Below, in pieces: positions 55,401-62,794 of a stretch of 64,000 bases of DNA. The stretch lies in contig NZ_JACEHH010000036.1 in assembly GCF_014154935.1 (NCBI RefSeq), positions 1 through 64,000 of the forward strand. The letters run 5' to 3'. Within the stretch, counting starts at the first letter, position 1; every line of letters starts with the position of its first letter. The DNA comes from Stieleria mannarensis. Lineage in GTDB: Bacteria; Planctomycetota; Planctomycetia; Pirellulales; Pirellulaceae. Made by a program: the position numbers and the translations under genes. The notes under the pieces were generated by a model, which did no database searches, had not been told where the DNA came from, and worked only from the letters and a program-made list of their open reading frames with translations.

Positions 55401-58400
55401 CGATCGGATCGAGTGTGTTCGAATTCGACGCCGGCCCGCGTCTGCAACTGGCCGCCGTTTCGGCCAACGGCGGTCTGGACATCGGACAAACGTTGACGGT
55501 GACTGATTCGAGCAACGCCAGCGCGACCTTCGAGTTCGTCAACCAAGGGGATGCCGCGGCCCCGGGAAACATCCCGATCAACATCCGCCTGACGAGCGGG
55601 CAAGCCCGCACGGCGGGCCAAATCAACAACGATTTGGCGCTCGCGATCCAAGCCAACCTGACCGGCGTGACGACCACCGTGTTGAACACGGACCTGGCGT
55701 TTGACAACGCGACGTTCACGTTCGACGGGGCCGGCATGTCGATCGTCGGTGCCAACGGCGTGACCGCCGGCAACATCGCAATCCCGGTCGACGAGTCCTT
55801 CGGTGCGACCGAGGTGCTCGACGCTATCACGGACGCCTTGACCGCCAACGGCATCGCCCACACGGTCGTCGGCCAATCGTTCTCGGTCCCCGGCGCGACC
55901 TCCATCAGCGTGGATTCCCAAGCCCTGGTCAGCGGCGGCAGCCCCGGCGTCCAGGTCGGTCGCATTCCGATCCAACTGGAATTGTCCGACACCGCCGCCG
56001 ACGTCGCCCAAAAGGTCGCCGACGCGATCAACAACCTGGGCGGCAACGCCAGCGCGACCGCCGAAAACCGCAGCGTCTCCATCACCGGCGGATTCATCGG
56101 CGGGGCGAGCGGAAATCTGGTCGCTGGCGGCCTGCCGCAAGGCGGAACGGTCACCGGCGTGGAAATGGTCGGCAACGACATGTACGCGATCACCGATGCC
56201 GGCGGCTTGTTCCGGGTCACCGACGCCGAACTGACCGGCGGCGGCAACCAGTTCCTCAACGGCAACCGCCAGATCGGAACCTACGTCGAATCGGCCACCG
56301 ACCTGTTGCGGGTTCCGGGCGGCTTCACCGGACTCCGCGCCGGCCCCAACAGTGTCGACGGCGGAGTGTTTGCCGATGTCCTGTTTGGCATCACCCCCGG
56401 CGGCGATATCTATGCGTTCAACACCGACGGGGAATTCCTGCCCTACTTCGCCGGCGGCCGTTCGAGCATCTCGACCGGAATCACCAACGCCGAAGGCCTT
56501 GATTTCAGCACGCTCGATTACAACCTCTGGCACTACACCGGCGCCCGCAGCGGCGACGCCGGACACGGCGGCAGCACCTCGCTGGCGTTCACCTACGAAA
56601 CGTCCTTCCAGAACAATTACAGCAGCCCGGCGGAGTACCCGACCAGCACGGCGCGGCGTGACGGCCAGGGCGTCAACAACACGTACAACTTCCCCGGCGG
56701 TGCCAAAGGCCAAGTCCAAAGTAAGACGTTCTCGTTGGAAAACTACTCGCCCAGCGACGTTCCGGTCCTGTACTTCAACTACCTGATCGAAGCCGATGGC
56801 GGCGGAAACACCGACGCGTTGCGAGTGTATGTCGTCCAGCCCGACGGCACCGAACACGCCGTCGCACTCAACACGACCGCGCGGAACGCGGCCCCGGGTG
56901 CGAACGACGAATTCGACGATCCCGATCCGGTCGCCCCCTACAACGACGTGATCGATGTCGACAAGCAACAACTGTTCGACAACACCGCGACGTGGCGACA
57001 AGCCCGCGTCCCGCTGTCCGACTTCGCCGGGCAAGCCGGCCTCAGCTTGCGGATCGAGTTCACCACCGCCGGGCAATTGGATACCGGGTCGACTTCGATT
57101 CGCACCGTCGCCGCCTCGGATCTGGTCGAAGGCCAAACGATTCGGATCAGCGGCGAAACGTTCACCGTCGACTTCCCGCCGACCCTGATCGCGCCGGCCG
57201 GGGCGCAAATTGCGACCGCCTACGTGGCCGATCCGAACAACCGGGCGACCTTCGTGCTGGACGGTCAAACCTACGTGCTCAATGACGGCACTCGGACCGT
57301 TGACACATCGCCCTCGGATCCCAATGACCCCAATTCGGCACCGAATGAGATTTCGATCGATTTGACCAGCGGCCTGACGGGAACCGCCGACGTGGCCGAT
57401 TTGACGGCCGCGGAAATCTCCTCGTTGATTCAAGCGGCCGTCACCGCGGCGCCGCCGTCGACCCTGACCCTTTACGATTTCGTGGCCGACCGCAACACGG
57501 TCGAATTCGGTGACGCCGTCGACCTGACATCCAGTTCCAACCTGATCACGATCCGCAACACGTCGGTGTCGGGGGCCAACCTGATTGACGTGCGTGCGGC
57601 AATGTCGGCCAGCGAGGTCGCCGTGGCGGTCCAGACCGCGATCCTGGAACGCTTCCTGCCGAACTCGATCGGCTCGGCCGGCCCCAACTACGTCCCGACG
57701 TCCAACGCCATCGTCACGTTGCCCGGATTCACCGTCTCCGACGCCGGACCGTTCGCCAACACCGGCCAACGTTACGCCGATCAATTCGGCGGCACGCCGG
57801 TCAACGGCTCGCGCGACAACGATTTTGAAGGCGTCTACTTGGACGACTTCATCATCGGCTTGGCCGAACGCGGCGAACAGGTGACCGACCCCCGCGGAGT
57901 GAACGCGCCGCTGGACACCGCGTTTGTGACCGACACGCGTTTCGCGTTCCCCGAACCGGACGACCCCCGCAGCAACCTGGTCACCGGTTCGTACCAGGTC
58001 GAAATCCGCGACGGCAGCGAATACATCGCCTCGGCCACCGCCTCGCAGTTCCGGACGTTCAACAGCAATGACCGCCTGGGCTCGGCGATCTCCATCACCG
58101 CTCGAAATGCGGCGGACATTGTGGACGGTCAAACGTTCTCGATCACCGACGGTCGGGCGATCGTGGAGTTCGAGTTCGATTCGAACAACTCGGTCACTCC
58201 CGGACGCGTGCGGGTCCCGTTCTCGTTGACCGTCCCCGATGAAGACACCGGCGTGATGCGTCCGCAGACGGCGACCGAAGTCGCCGCGTCGATCATCGAC
58301 GCGATCAACCGTTCGGATGTCCGCAGCGTGTTGGACGTGCAAGCGGTCCCCAGCAGCGGATTCGAAAGTGAGGTGGTGGCCCAACCGGGGATCAAACAAG

Positions 58401-61400
58401 TCACTCGGATCGACCCGCGAATCAACCTGGTCGGCGACGTCGTCGTTTCCGATCCGGCGCGTTCACTGGCGTCGGTGGACCGCAGCGAGTTACGCGGTGA
58501 CAGCAACCGTGATCGCGGCGCCCAAGGCGTGATCATGATCGAAAACAGCCGCTTCCTGTTCAACCAAGAATACGGCATCAATATCCAACATGATGTCTCG
58601 GCAACGGTCGCCGGCAACGACACCGATTCGATCGTCCGTTATCCGCGAAACCTGATCGAGCTGAACAGCGAAAATCTGGTTCCCGGCGTGGTCGTGCAAA
58701 GCAACATCATCGCCTTCAACACCGTCGGCGGTATCAACCTGCAAGGCATCGACAATACGCTCGACGAAACCTCCCAGGATCCGGTCGCGATCGACCGCAT
58801 CGTCAACAACACCATCATCGGCGGAACGATCACGCCCGGCGTGGATGCTCCCTCGGAAACCATTGCGGGCATCCTGTTCGACCAAGGCCAGATCTCCTTT
58901 GCCGATGCCGTGGTCGATTACTCGCCCGATGCCGGCGGCGACGCCCCGACGTTGATCCACCAGACGCCGACGTCGGCACTCGGAGCGCCCCAAACGACGG
59001 GCCGAGGCGTCGAGCCGATCGACGGTCAAACGACGGTCTCACTGGGCCTGGGCGGTACTTTGACGCTGCAGTTCGTCGACAACTACTTGACCGGCAGCGG
59101 TGATGCGACCAACGACTTGGTGGTCTTTGAGACCGGCGACATCGAATCGGTGCGCGTCGAAATCAGCCGTGACGGCATCGACTTTGTCGACGTCGGCATC
59201 CTCGGCGGTCTGACCAACCAGCTTGATATCGACCAGTACGGATTCGGCCCCAATGATCGCTTCGCCTTCGTCCGGTTGACCGACCTGCGTCAAGGCAACA
59301 CGACCGGCAGCTCGCTCGGTGCGGACATCGATGCGGTCGGTGCGATCAGTTCCGTCCCGGTGGACAACTTCAACCAAGGTGGCACCGGAATCAATATTGT
59401 CGGTGGCTCCTCGCCGACGCTACTGAACAACGTGATCGCCAACAACGAAATCGGTGTCGACCTCAACGGCGGCAACGACGGCATCGTGTCCGGTGGCAAT
59501 TCGTATTACCAAAACACCGACGACACCGGCGCGAACGTCGGACTGGGGACCTTGGCCCAGCTCCTGACCCCCAGCGAAGCTGTCTTTGTCGATCCGGGCA
59601 ACTTCGTGTTCTCACCTGCTTCGGGTTCGCGGATCATCGACAGCTCGATCGATTCACTCCCCGACCGTGCGAGTTTGACGACGGTCCGCAGCGCCGTCGG
59701 CATCGATCCTTCACCGGTGCTGGCACCACGCTTGGACGTCAACGGCCAGTTCCGTGTCGACGACCCGAACGTGGAACCGCCCAGCGGGCTTGGCGAAAAC
59801 GTCTTCAAGGATCGCGGCGGTTTTGACCGCGGTGATTTGGAAGGCCCGCGTGTCACCTTGCTCTCGCCGCTGGCCCCCGGAATCGGACTCGACGCCGGAC
59901 GTGCCACCGTGCTCGGTGCGGCACCCCAAGCGTTCGAGATTCAGTTGGTCGACGGCATCGCGCCGGCCGACATCGTTCCCGGAACCGGCATCGACGATCG
60001 ATCGGTCTCGACCAGCTCGCTGATCCTGCTCAAAGACGGCGTGGCCCTGGTCGAAGGCACCGATTATCGATTCGCGTACAACCCCAGCACGAACATCATT
60101 CGCCTGACGCCGATCGCCGGTGTTTGGGAAGACGATTCGACGTACGTGATTCGCATGATCGACAGCAGCGACGCGATCATCCAAGCCGCCGACGGAGTCG
60201 TGTATCCCGACGGCGAAACCGTCACGATCATCGATGAACTCAACCAACGCACGGTGTTCGAGTACGACTCCGGAATCCTCATCGACATGCTGCCCGGGTT
60301 GACGTCGACCACCGCCGATGGGTTGACCCTGACCGTCTACGACGGGTCGGTCACGCGGTCCTTCGAACTGGATGTCAACAACGCCGCCAGCCCGGTCTCG
60401 ACCGCCGTCACGATTCCCGAGGCCGGTGACACCGAAGACTTCATCGCCGCCTTGGCCGCGGCGATCAATGCCGATCCGCTGTTGAGCTTCACCGCGCGTG
60501 CCTCCGGCGAAACGTTGCAACTGGTCGGCGGCACGCCGTTGTCGACCGCGACCAGCCCCAGCGGATTTATCCAAATCGCCGGACGCATCGGAACGGCGAC
60601 CGGTTTCGGATTCGAAATCCCGCCGCTGCCCGGCAGCACGGTCGCCGACGTGGCCGACGGACAAACCATCGTCGTCCGCCTCGGTGCGGTCAACGAAGTC
60701 ATCTTTGAATTCGACAACAACGGCTTGCTGAACGACCCCAACGCCACCGCTGTCCCCTTCAACACCGGCGCCTCGCTGGATCAGGTCATCAACGCGTTGG
60801 TGATCGCGATCGGCGGTTCGGGGCTCGGCTTGGCACCGACCAATGCCGGGTTCGGACGCATCTTCTTGGGTGGCGACAGCACCTATTCGATCGACCTGAC
60901 GAATTCGAGTGCCACGCAAATCGGATTGGCCGGCGACCAGCCGACGGTCCCGATCAACATCCCGATCGACCAGCCGGCCGAAGAGGTCGTCAAGATCATC
61001 CAAGCCGCCATCGATGCCGAAAACCTGCCCGGTGTGAGCACCTCGCTGGTCGACGTCCGCGTCTTCCTGGAAGGCACCGGCGGGGTCTCCGGTTTTGGTG
61101 CGGTCGACATCGTCGTCGTCCAAGACCAAGTGGGCAACCTGCTGCAGAGCAACCAAGCCGACGGTCGAACCGAACTGACGATCTTTGTCGGAACTGGTTT
61201 CGATTACGGAGACGCCCCTGCCCCGTACGTCAGCGAACTGGCCGACGGCGGACCACGTCACCGCGTCGACCCGACACTCGGCCTGGGGCAAATCGTCACG
61301 GCCGACTCCGATGCCGAATTGCCCAACGCCGACGCCGGCGACGACGGTGTGACCTTGCCGGCAGCGTTCCAAGCCGGATTCGAAAGCAACATCAGCATGT

Positions 61401-62266
61401 TCGTCCGCAACACCGACGCCGGGATGCTGAGCGACAATCCGGTCTATGTGGACGCGTGGTTCGATTGGAACCAAAACGGTGTGTTCGAAGCCTCCGAACG
61501 GCGACGTTTCGGAACCCCAGGGACGAATCTCACGCCCGTCTTCAACAACACCTCCACCACGGTCTCGATCGATGTCCCCGCCAACGCGGCGATCGGCGAA
61601 ACCTACGTGCGATTCCGCATCAGCGAATCGGCCACCACCGGACCGACCGGCAGCGGCGGGATCGGTGAAGTCGAAGATTACGCGATCTTTGTCACCAACA
61701 ACCCGTTCCAGAACCCCAACGGTCGGTTCGATGTCAACGATAGCGGCAGCGTCACCCCGCTGGACGCACTGAATATCATCAATGCGATCGCACGCAACGC
61801 GGCCAACACCGGATTCGTCGATCTGCAGGTCACACCGATCACCAATCCGCCGTACCCGGACGTCAACGGCGACGGACTGCTGTCGCCGATGGACGCCAAC
61901 GCGGTCATCACCGAACTCGGTCGACTGGTCAGCCAAGGCGAAGGCGAAGCGGCAGCGATGAGCTACCTGGCCGCCGCGCCGGGTGTCCTGGCCAGCGGTC
62001 CGACCGTGATGGGCGATCTGCTGATTCACCAAAGCGTCACCAGCGATCGGCTGCCCGCGACGTCGGACGATGCCGCTGCGGATTCCGATGCGACGCCCGC
62101 AGCAGCGGACATCGTCGACCAACCGAGCAAGACCAGCGTCTTCGACTCGCCGGCGTCGATCGAACTCGACGCGATCGTCGACGAATTGGCCGCCGACGTG
62201 AGTGATTCCGGCAACGAAACCTCGGAGGACGAAAACGGACTGGACCTGTTCTTCGCCTCGCTTTAG
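46463..62266 (+). CDS. Giant secreted multidomain protein (5,267 residues) with C-terminal dockerin-like repeat
   Basis: The longest gene here. The N-terminus is basic and contains 'SLMESLETRQLLAG' (about 50-63), the planctomycete secreted-protein motif. Residues about 640-830 resemble a metzincin protease, but the HExxHxxGxxH site reads F787-G-V-G-Q-L-L-G-Y-G-Y797 and has no zinc ligand. PPC-like bacterial pre-peptidase domains follow near 841-955, 2226-2290 and 2573-2680 ('DVDVYTF', 'DVDWYSF'). Beta-helix segments lie about 1120-1350, 1510-1800 and 4025-4140. A recurring module with 'DG(Q/E)T...FEFD' fills about 2945-4850. A GEVED domain (4912-5077, 'GEVEDYAIFV') and a dockerin type I-like pair of calcium loops (5086-5152) end it. 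Probably a surface or matrix protein. ATG 46463. Confidence 0.92.
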   Translation: MTFRKPSHSLRTHLSRNSGLPTDGTTSPAAHRAGRNRRSGKRRDEKRRSLMESLETRQLLAGPELIGIQPNEGDLLFNGDTLNFSPKELVFRFDDNTRIDESTLDAIRITRAGEDRTFESAAVTSDLGTGGTALFEFRARQSGSLGNGIEVEFTETNRVGTSAPIITTDLSEGRKITIDININPLQRTLARDLVSAINRDLRVNPDDPMRAGDLIEAIQISGPSGQRIGSSDSVQDKTLVLDGANAAQAVTDFGTNGAVRVRFISQLPGLDGRGTNLVVEQRNFGAPANPVIVVTDQSVRIQLNSFPGAPTTAEQLVAQLNSNPQASQLVQGTIQEGNGATAIGNLPVNYSPINLSGVSDVVVEPGFVGLGDSSREVIFRFSEPLPDDIYQIDVLGTGSFALRGEDGEAFQDGTDLTRTFNINLGPQVVAVVPEPVRRQSNGTLSTETGIIEVHFNDDDLLQSAAQNEDFYQLIFTRDTVDNTDDVIIRLDPSVSGIVNTKVGDGWIVRVPGSVTYSTITNIAKLDFKIPLSRIPDPETPGQLLSGNARLRIGATEDLPMAPQEIALPPGTAAAPDGAGDSFETAFDLNTTWSLSGATTTRSATLTSEIRNETAFELDLPGPDVPGTRDIREEDPSRLDRVVPLDYVRQFADQVDGITTIEYDFVASWLGDDPNRPGITADTNYFNIISAEQKQRVREVMSLFSEYLGVAFVEVSDRDPADIAGFSIVVGDLYGGDEREASAQGGLAVVTRDRDGDGTDDLVVMDFQDFDESVDDQFGGEFFRGAMFGVGQLLGYGYADDLPQPVTQSTDFIFQPGTDNEPAFPSYADIVHGQYLYRPDSTDIDMYRFQVDQTGSVAIETIAERLGTPSLLDTQLRLYVEDADGRFVEIAQNDDYFSNDSLIRIDNINPGNYMIGVSAKGNDTYDPAIPGTGFGGLSQGSYELRVDFTPSAVSMMTDNTGIPLDGDADGRPGGTFNYWFKPSDPSETLYVDKGNVTLRQAGGFIPSGLGDLAFIEAFQTRTIGYVNSAYDEIDLAIADASRISVLKQQAFNGTLTELNQLRLSGNQNDIQRAAAISNYLAGLDLTIRVLGNGGRDGLVQTAGDNFSYNIGVNGSGLALEDGSSLNLPAGVQLMVDAGAILKFSNTRLGVGSIAPTIDLSGSNLQVLGTPTIVTSNGLPARDESGGIIPGSVYFTSVNDDSVGTGNQTGVLPAARPGDWGGIDFRGDLDSADELRFNPEDEGIFNNLVQYADIRYGGSSVSIGGRNVVVSPIDMAITRPTIINSKISNSADAAIAATPDTFREDRFTDPKYQQAGSFTPDYTRVGPEIHGNTVIDNSINGLFVRLRTRSGSTLESITTSTRFDDSDITHVLTENLVIAGTPGGPILQSDAPSSFLVRLTARPTDGAVPAGTYVYRLTNVTDANLESAASDATVSITTVATGGILLQQLPTVEPGSATVARRLYRATVDASGVPGPFQLVAELNASSTTFTDRLADGGATLQLSASPLRSRLDASLVIDPSTVLKVDSARIEARFGANLIAEGTSGNPVVITSLEDQRYGGGGTFDTNDRGNAGEINPGDWGGLYIGHGSSASIDNAVIAGGGGTTRIEGGFASFNAIEVHQGQLRLTNSRIEQSADGRGALNGTRVGRSDNASGAVFVRAATPIIVDNDFIDNEAAAISIDINSLNSQEVFDGGRSTGSIDKFDIIGNSGPLIDDNSITRNAINGMAVRGGELVTEGVWDDVDIVHVVTDMIEIPNKHIYGGLRLISDARGSLVVKLQTQEGEEETNPAGIVVGGSLLSAADEFVDIADRIGGSLQLIGHPDFPVIMTALSDDFSGAGFTIDGFAQVDTDNDGVISGVITGDDDDDTGSGGSFVGTLPTGPEVNLGNTIDNDVATTITGSFTATIGDANDVLSSAVTVQTPTAQQLVNQDYVFQYSTYLTSGGTTTALAATTITQPATLIADDRVESRGTYTGPNGDVNWIATSYFINGLPTLFSTLDLQSASPLGDIRVVSYLDEDVQSISDDLLYTVGTPGQADFRVYTVDGPLRVGFSHGGFYTNDGVNQLGATYEGWAADQFAELRTQITAGTQTYSIPGVIDLGDLPQGIDPVFGTTFGPNDITTAHSWIVDSTASSARVTSFLELLASDPTVDRANLVQPGQWNGVTIREAADDRNVAAAAEQEPVRTTVFDTNAFPGQAQFLGELAPDEQSGDENRRLGFIVDGAITTRDDVDVYTFIAESNTEVWLDIDRTSSGLDTVIELIDFNGDILAASNDSLLAERDVATGIYVSPRLDSDAAQPLTVNEERIPVQRITVDYEIVNATSGNLTFGLAGVPGTTVDVDAADFVADPAGAIADAFNTAFADELGFVTAQLLSRGATSDFVVEVRFDAAFFTALQVPQIIGTANPVFPAIDSLGFETDVRDSVLQDTYSYNPKDAGMRIRLPGESGTLNQYHVRVRSSNVRDGSDLDGLVNGNVLGGLTQGRYSMQIRLGETDESAGTQINLTDVRYATNGVQIIGQPLHSALTGEDAETTAPNDTASDAQRLGYYGVGADAGIEAGPLQSDRLAKSFAGTIDSATDVDWYSFDIAYENLTRDGSPLYLSTIIDLDYASNFARSDMALYVFNAQGDLIYTATDSNVANDLPASNSNNSSDDLSRGGAGVQDPFLGSVELIEGTYYVAISNQTQVPIALDQFFNAASNNPLVRLEPIAAIDRIAEDDMNDRVLFDESSIVPYSLDDVVLYVNTSSGLHVVNPFTGQNYGQVGSFGGEDIYDVAFRSNGELYAYTGFSNRVRSDNTWFYTQIDTGDASLNQISTGAGITTYGDILVEVNSQQILDAVANEGIFVEAISIREYKNVERGLFVGSRPTLNGASGLQYRDNVLWEFSPQSGLAVGPSFNRFLFNSGAGTIPREIGQIDTSAPATALSTQLGVSDVVEVAGNGLLQQQLFDGDTFTLISGTTTTTFEFNIAGDVAVTGAPVLDGDTLTIGSSVFEFDAGPRLQLAAVSANGGLDIGQTLTVTDSSNASATFEFVNQGDAAAPGNIPINIRLTSGQARTAGQINNDLALAIQANLTGVTTTVLNTDLAFDNATFTFDGAGMSIVGANGVTAGNIAIPVDESFGATEVLDAITDALTANGIAHTVVGQSFSVPGATSISVDSQALVSGGSPGVQVGRIPIQLELSDTAADVAQKVADAINNLGGNASATAENRSVSITGGFIGGASGNLVAGGLPQGGTVTGVEMVGNDMYAITDAGGLFRVTDAELTGGGNQFLNGNRQIGTYVESATDLLRVPGGFTGLRAGPNSVDGGVFADVLFGITPGGDIYAFNTDGEFLPYFAGGRSSISTGITNAEGLDFSTLDYNLWHYTGARSGDAGHGGSTSLAFTYETSFQNNYSSPAEYPTSTARRDGQGVNNTYNFPGGAKGQVQSKTFSLENYSPSDVPVLYFNYLIEADGGGNTDALRVYVVQPDGTEHAVALNTTARNAAPGANDEFDDPDPVAPYNDVIDVDKQQLFDNTATWRQARVPLSDFAGQAGLSLRIEFTTAGQLDTGSTSIRTVAASDLVEGQTIRISGETFTVDFPPTLIAPAGAQIATAYVADPNNRATFVLDGQTYVLNDGTRTVDTSPSDPNDPNSAPNEISIDLTSGLTGTADVADLTAAEISSLIQAAVTAAPPSTLTLYDFVADRNTVEFGDAVDLTSSSNLITIRNTSVSGANLIDVRAAMSASEVAVAVQTAILERFLPNSIGSAGPNYVPTSNAIVTLPGFTVSDAGPFANTGQRYADQFGGTPVNGSRDNDFEGVYLDDFIIGLAERGEQVTDPRGVNAPLDTAFVTDTRFAFPEPDDPRSNLVTGSYQVEIRDGSEYIASATASQFRTFNSNDRLGSAISITARNAADIVDGQTFSITDGRAIVEFEFDSNNSVTPGRVRVPFSLTVPDEDTGVMRPQTATEVAASIIDAINRSDVRSVLDVQAVPSSGFESEVVAQPGIKQVTRIDPRINLVGDVVVSDPARSLASVDRSELRGDSNRDRGAQGVIMIENSRFLFNQEYGINIQHDVSATVAGNDTDSIVRYPRNLIELNSENLVPGVVVQSNIIAFNTVGGINLQGIDNTLDETSQDPVAIDRIVNNTIIGGTITPGVDAPSETIAGILFDQGQISFADAVVDYSPDAGGDAPTLIHQTPTSALGAPQTTGRGVEPIDGQTTVSLGLGGTLTLQFVDNYLTGSGDATNDLVVFETGDIESVRVEISRDGIDFVDVGILGGLTNQLDIDQYGFGPNDRFAFVRLTDLRQGNTTGSSLGADIDAVGAISSVPVDNFNQGGTGINIVGGSSPTLLNNVIANNEIGVDLNGGNDGIVSGGNSYYQNTDDTGANVGLGTLAQLLTPSEAVFVDPGNFVFSPASGSRIIDSSIDSLPDRASLTTVRSAVGIDPSPVLAPRLDVNGQFRVDDPNVEPPSGLGENVFKDRGGFDRGDLEGPRVTLLSPLAPGIGLDAGRATVLGAAPQAFEIQLVDGIAPADIVPGTGIDDRSVSTSSLILLKDGVALVEGTDYRFAYNPSTNIIRLTPIAGVWEDDSTYVIRMIDSSDAIIQAADGVVYPDGETVTIIDELNQRTVFEYDSGILIDMLPGLTSTTADGLTLTVYDGSVTRSFELDVNNAASPVSTAVTIPEAGDTEDFIAALAAAINADPLLSFTARASGETLQLVGGTPLSTATSPSGFIQIAGRIGTATGFGFEIPPLPGSTVADVADGQTIVVRLGAVNEVIFEFDNNGLLNDPNATAVPFNTGASLDQVINALVIAIGGSGLGLAPTNAGFGRIFLGGDSTYSIDLTNSSATQIGLAGDQPTVPINIPIDQPAEEVVKIIQAAIDAENLPGVSTSLVDVRVFLEGTGGVSGFGAVDIVVVQDQVGNLLQSNQADGRTELTIFVGTGFDYGDAPAPYVSELADGGPRHRVDPTLGLGQIVTADSDAELPNADAGDDGVTLPAAFQAGFESNISMFVRNTDAGMLSDNPVYVDAWFDWNQNGVFEASERRRFGTPGTNLTPVFNNTSTTVSIDVPANAAIGETYVRFRISESATTGPTGSGGIGEVEDYAIFVTNNPFQNPNGRFDVNDSGSVTPLDALNIINAIARNAANTGFVDLQVTPITNPPYPDVNGDGLLSPMDANAVITELGRLVSQGEGEAAAMSYLAAAPGVLASGPTVMGDLLIHQSVTSDRLPATSDDAAADSDATPAAADIVDQPSKTSVFDSPASIELDAIVDELAADVSDSGNETSEDENGLDLFFASL

Positions 62267-62391
62267 AACCGACCGCCTCGCCTGGCCTCGGGGATCGGCC
62301 CCCGATTCCGGAGCCACCCTGCTGACGGGAAGAGACGGAGCGTCGCGAGGGGCATGTGGATCAGGTTGAACACAGAACCCTTCCTGTCAGA

Positions 62392-62429
62392 GTTCGTGCG
62401 GTTTTGCGAAGTTCGTGCGGTTTTGCGAA
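62392..62429. repeat. 19-bp direct tandem duplication
   Basis: Two perfect copies of GTTCGTGCGGTTTTGCGAA, directly before the hairpin at 62433. Confidence 0.95.
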
Positions 62430-62432
62430 TTC

Positions 62433-62453
62433 ACCCTCCCTGGCAGGGAGGGT
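62433..62453 (+). terminator. Hairpin after the giant gene, possible terminator or repeat
   Basis: Perfect 8-bp stem ACCCTCCC/GGGAGGGT with a 5-base loop, 167 bp after the stop. There is no T tract after it, so Rho-independent termination is uncertain; similar CCCTCCCTGGCAGGGAGGG hairpins may be a dispersed repeat. Confidence 0.4.
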
Positions 62454-62794
62454 CGAGAGGTGATCCGGAGGTGCTTCCGAACTTAGAAAAACGCAAAAAC
62501 TCGACGAAATAATTCGAACGATCGGCTGCCGCAAATCGTCTGATTTTCAGAGGCGCGTTGCAGCCCATCAAGCCGATACAATCCGTCAGCCCGCGACCGG
62601 ACTCGCGAGCATTCTGACCTATGATTGGGGAGCCACCGCATGATTGGCGGGGCAGCCGATTAGCATCGGGACGTGAACCCCAGTGCTTCGCCACAGCCAC
62701 CCGTTAGGGCTGTCCACGCAAAGGCCACGAGATTTCCCCACCATTGAGAAGAGCCCGGGACCTGACGAGTCCGGCGTGAGTATTTGAGCCGCTG

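Larger units (their letters stand above)
62267..62794. other. 528-bp gap between two secreted-protein genes
   Basis: Contains a 19-bp tandem duplication GTTCGTGCGGTTTTGCGAA (62392-62429), a hairpin ACCCTCCC-TGGCA-GGGAGGGT (62433-62453) that could terminate the giant gene, and a TACAAT box at 62577-62582, a possible -10 for the next gene. No other gene is seen. Confidence 0.55.

Noticed and set aside
55067-62317. Very long open frames on the minus strand opposite the giant gene (over 860 and 1,100 codons)
   Set aside because: They mirror the codon bias of the plus-strand gene, have no recognisable domains or plausible starts, and the plus frame has clear domains throughout.
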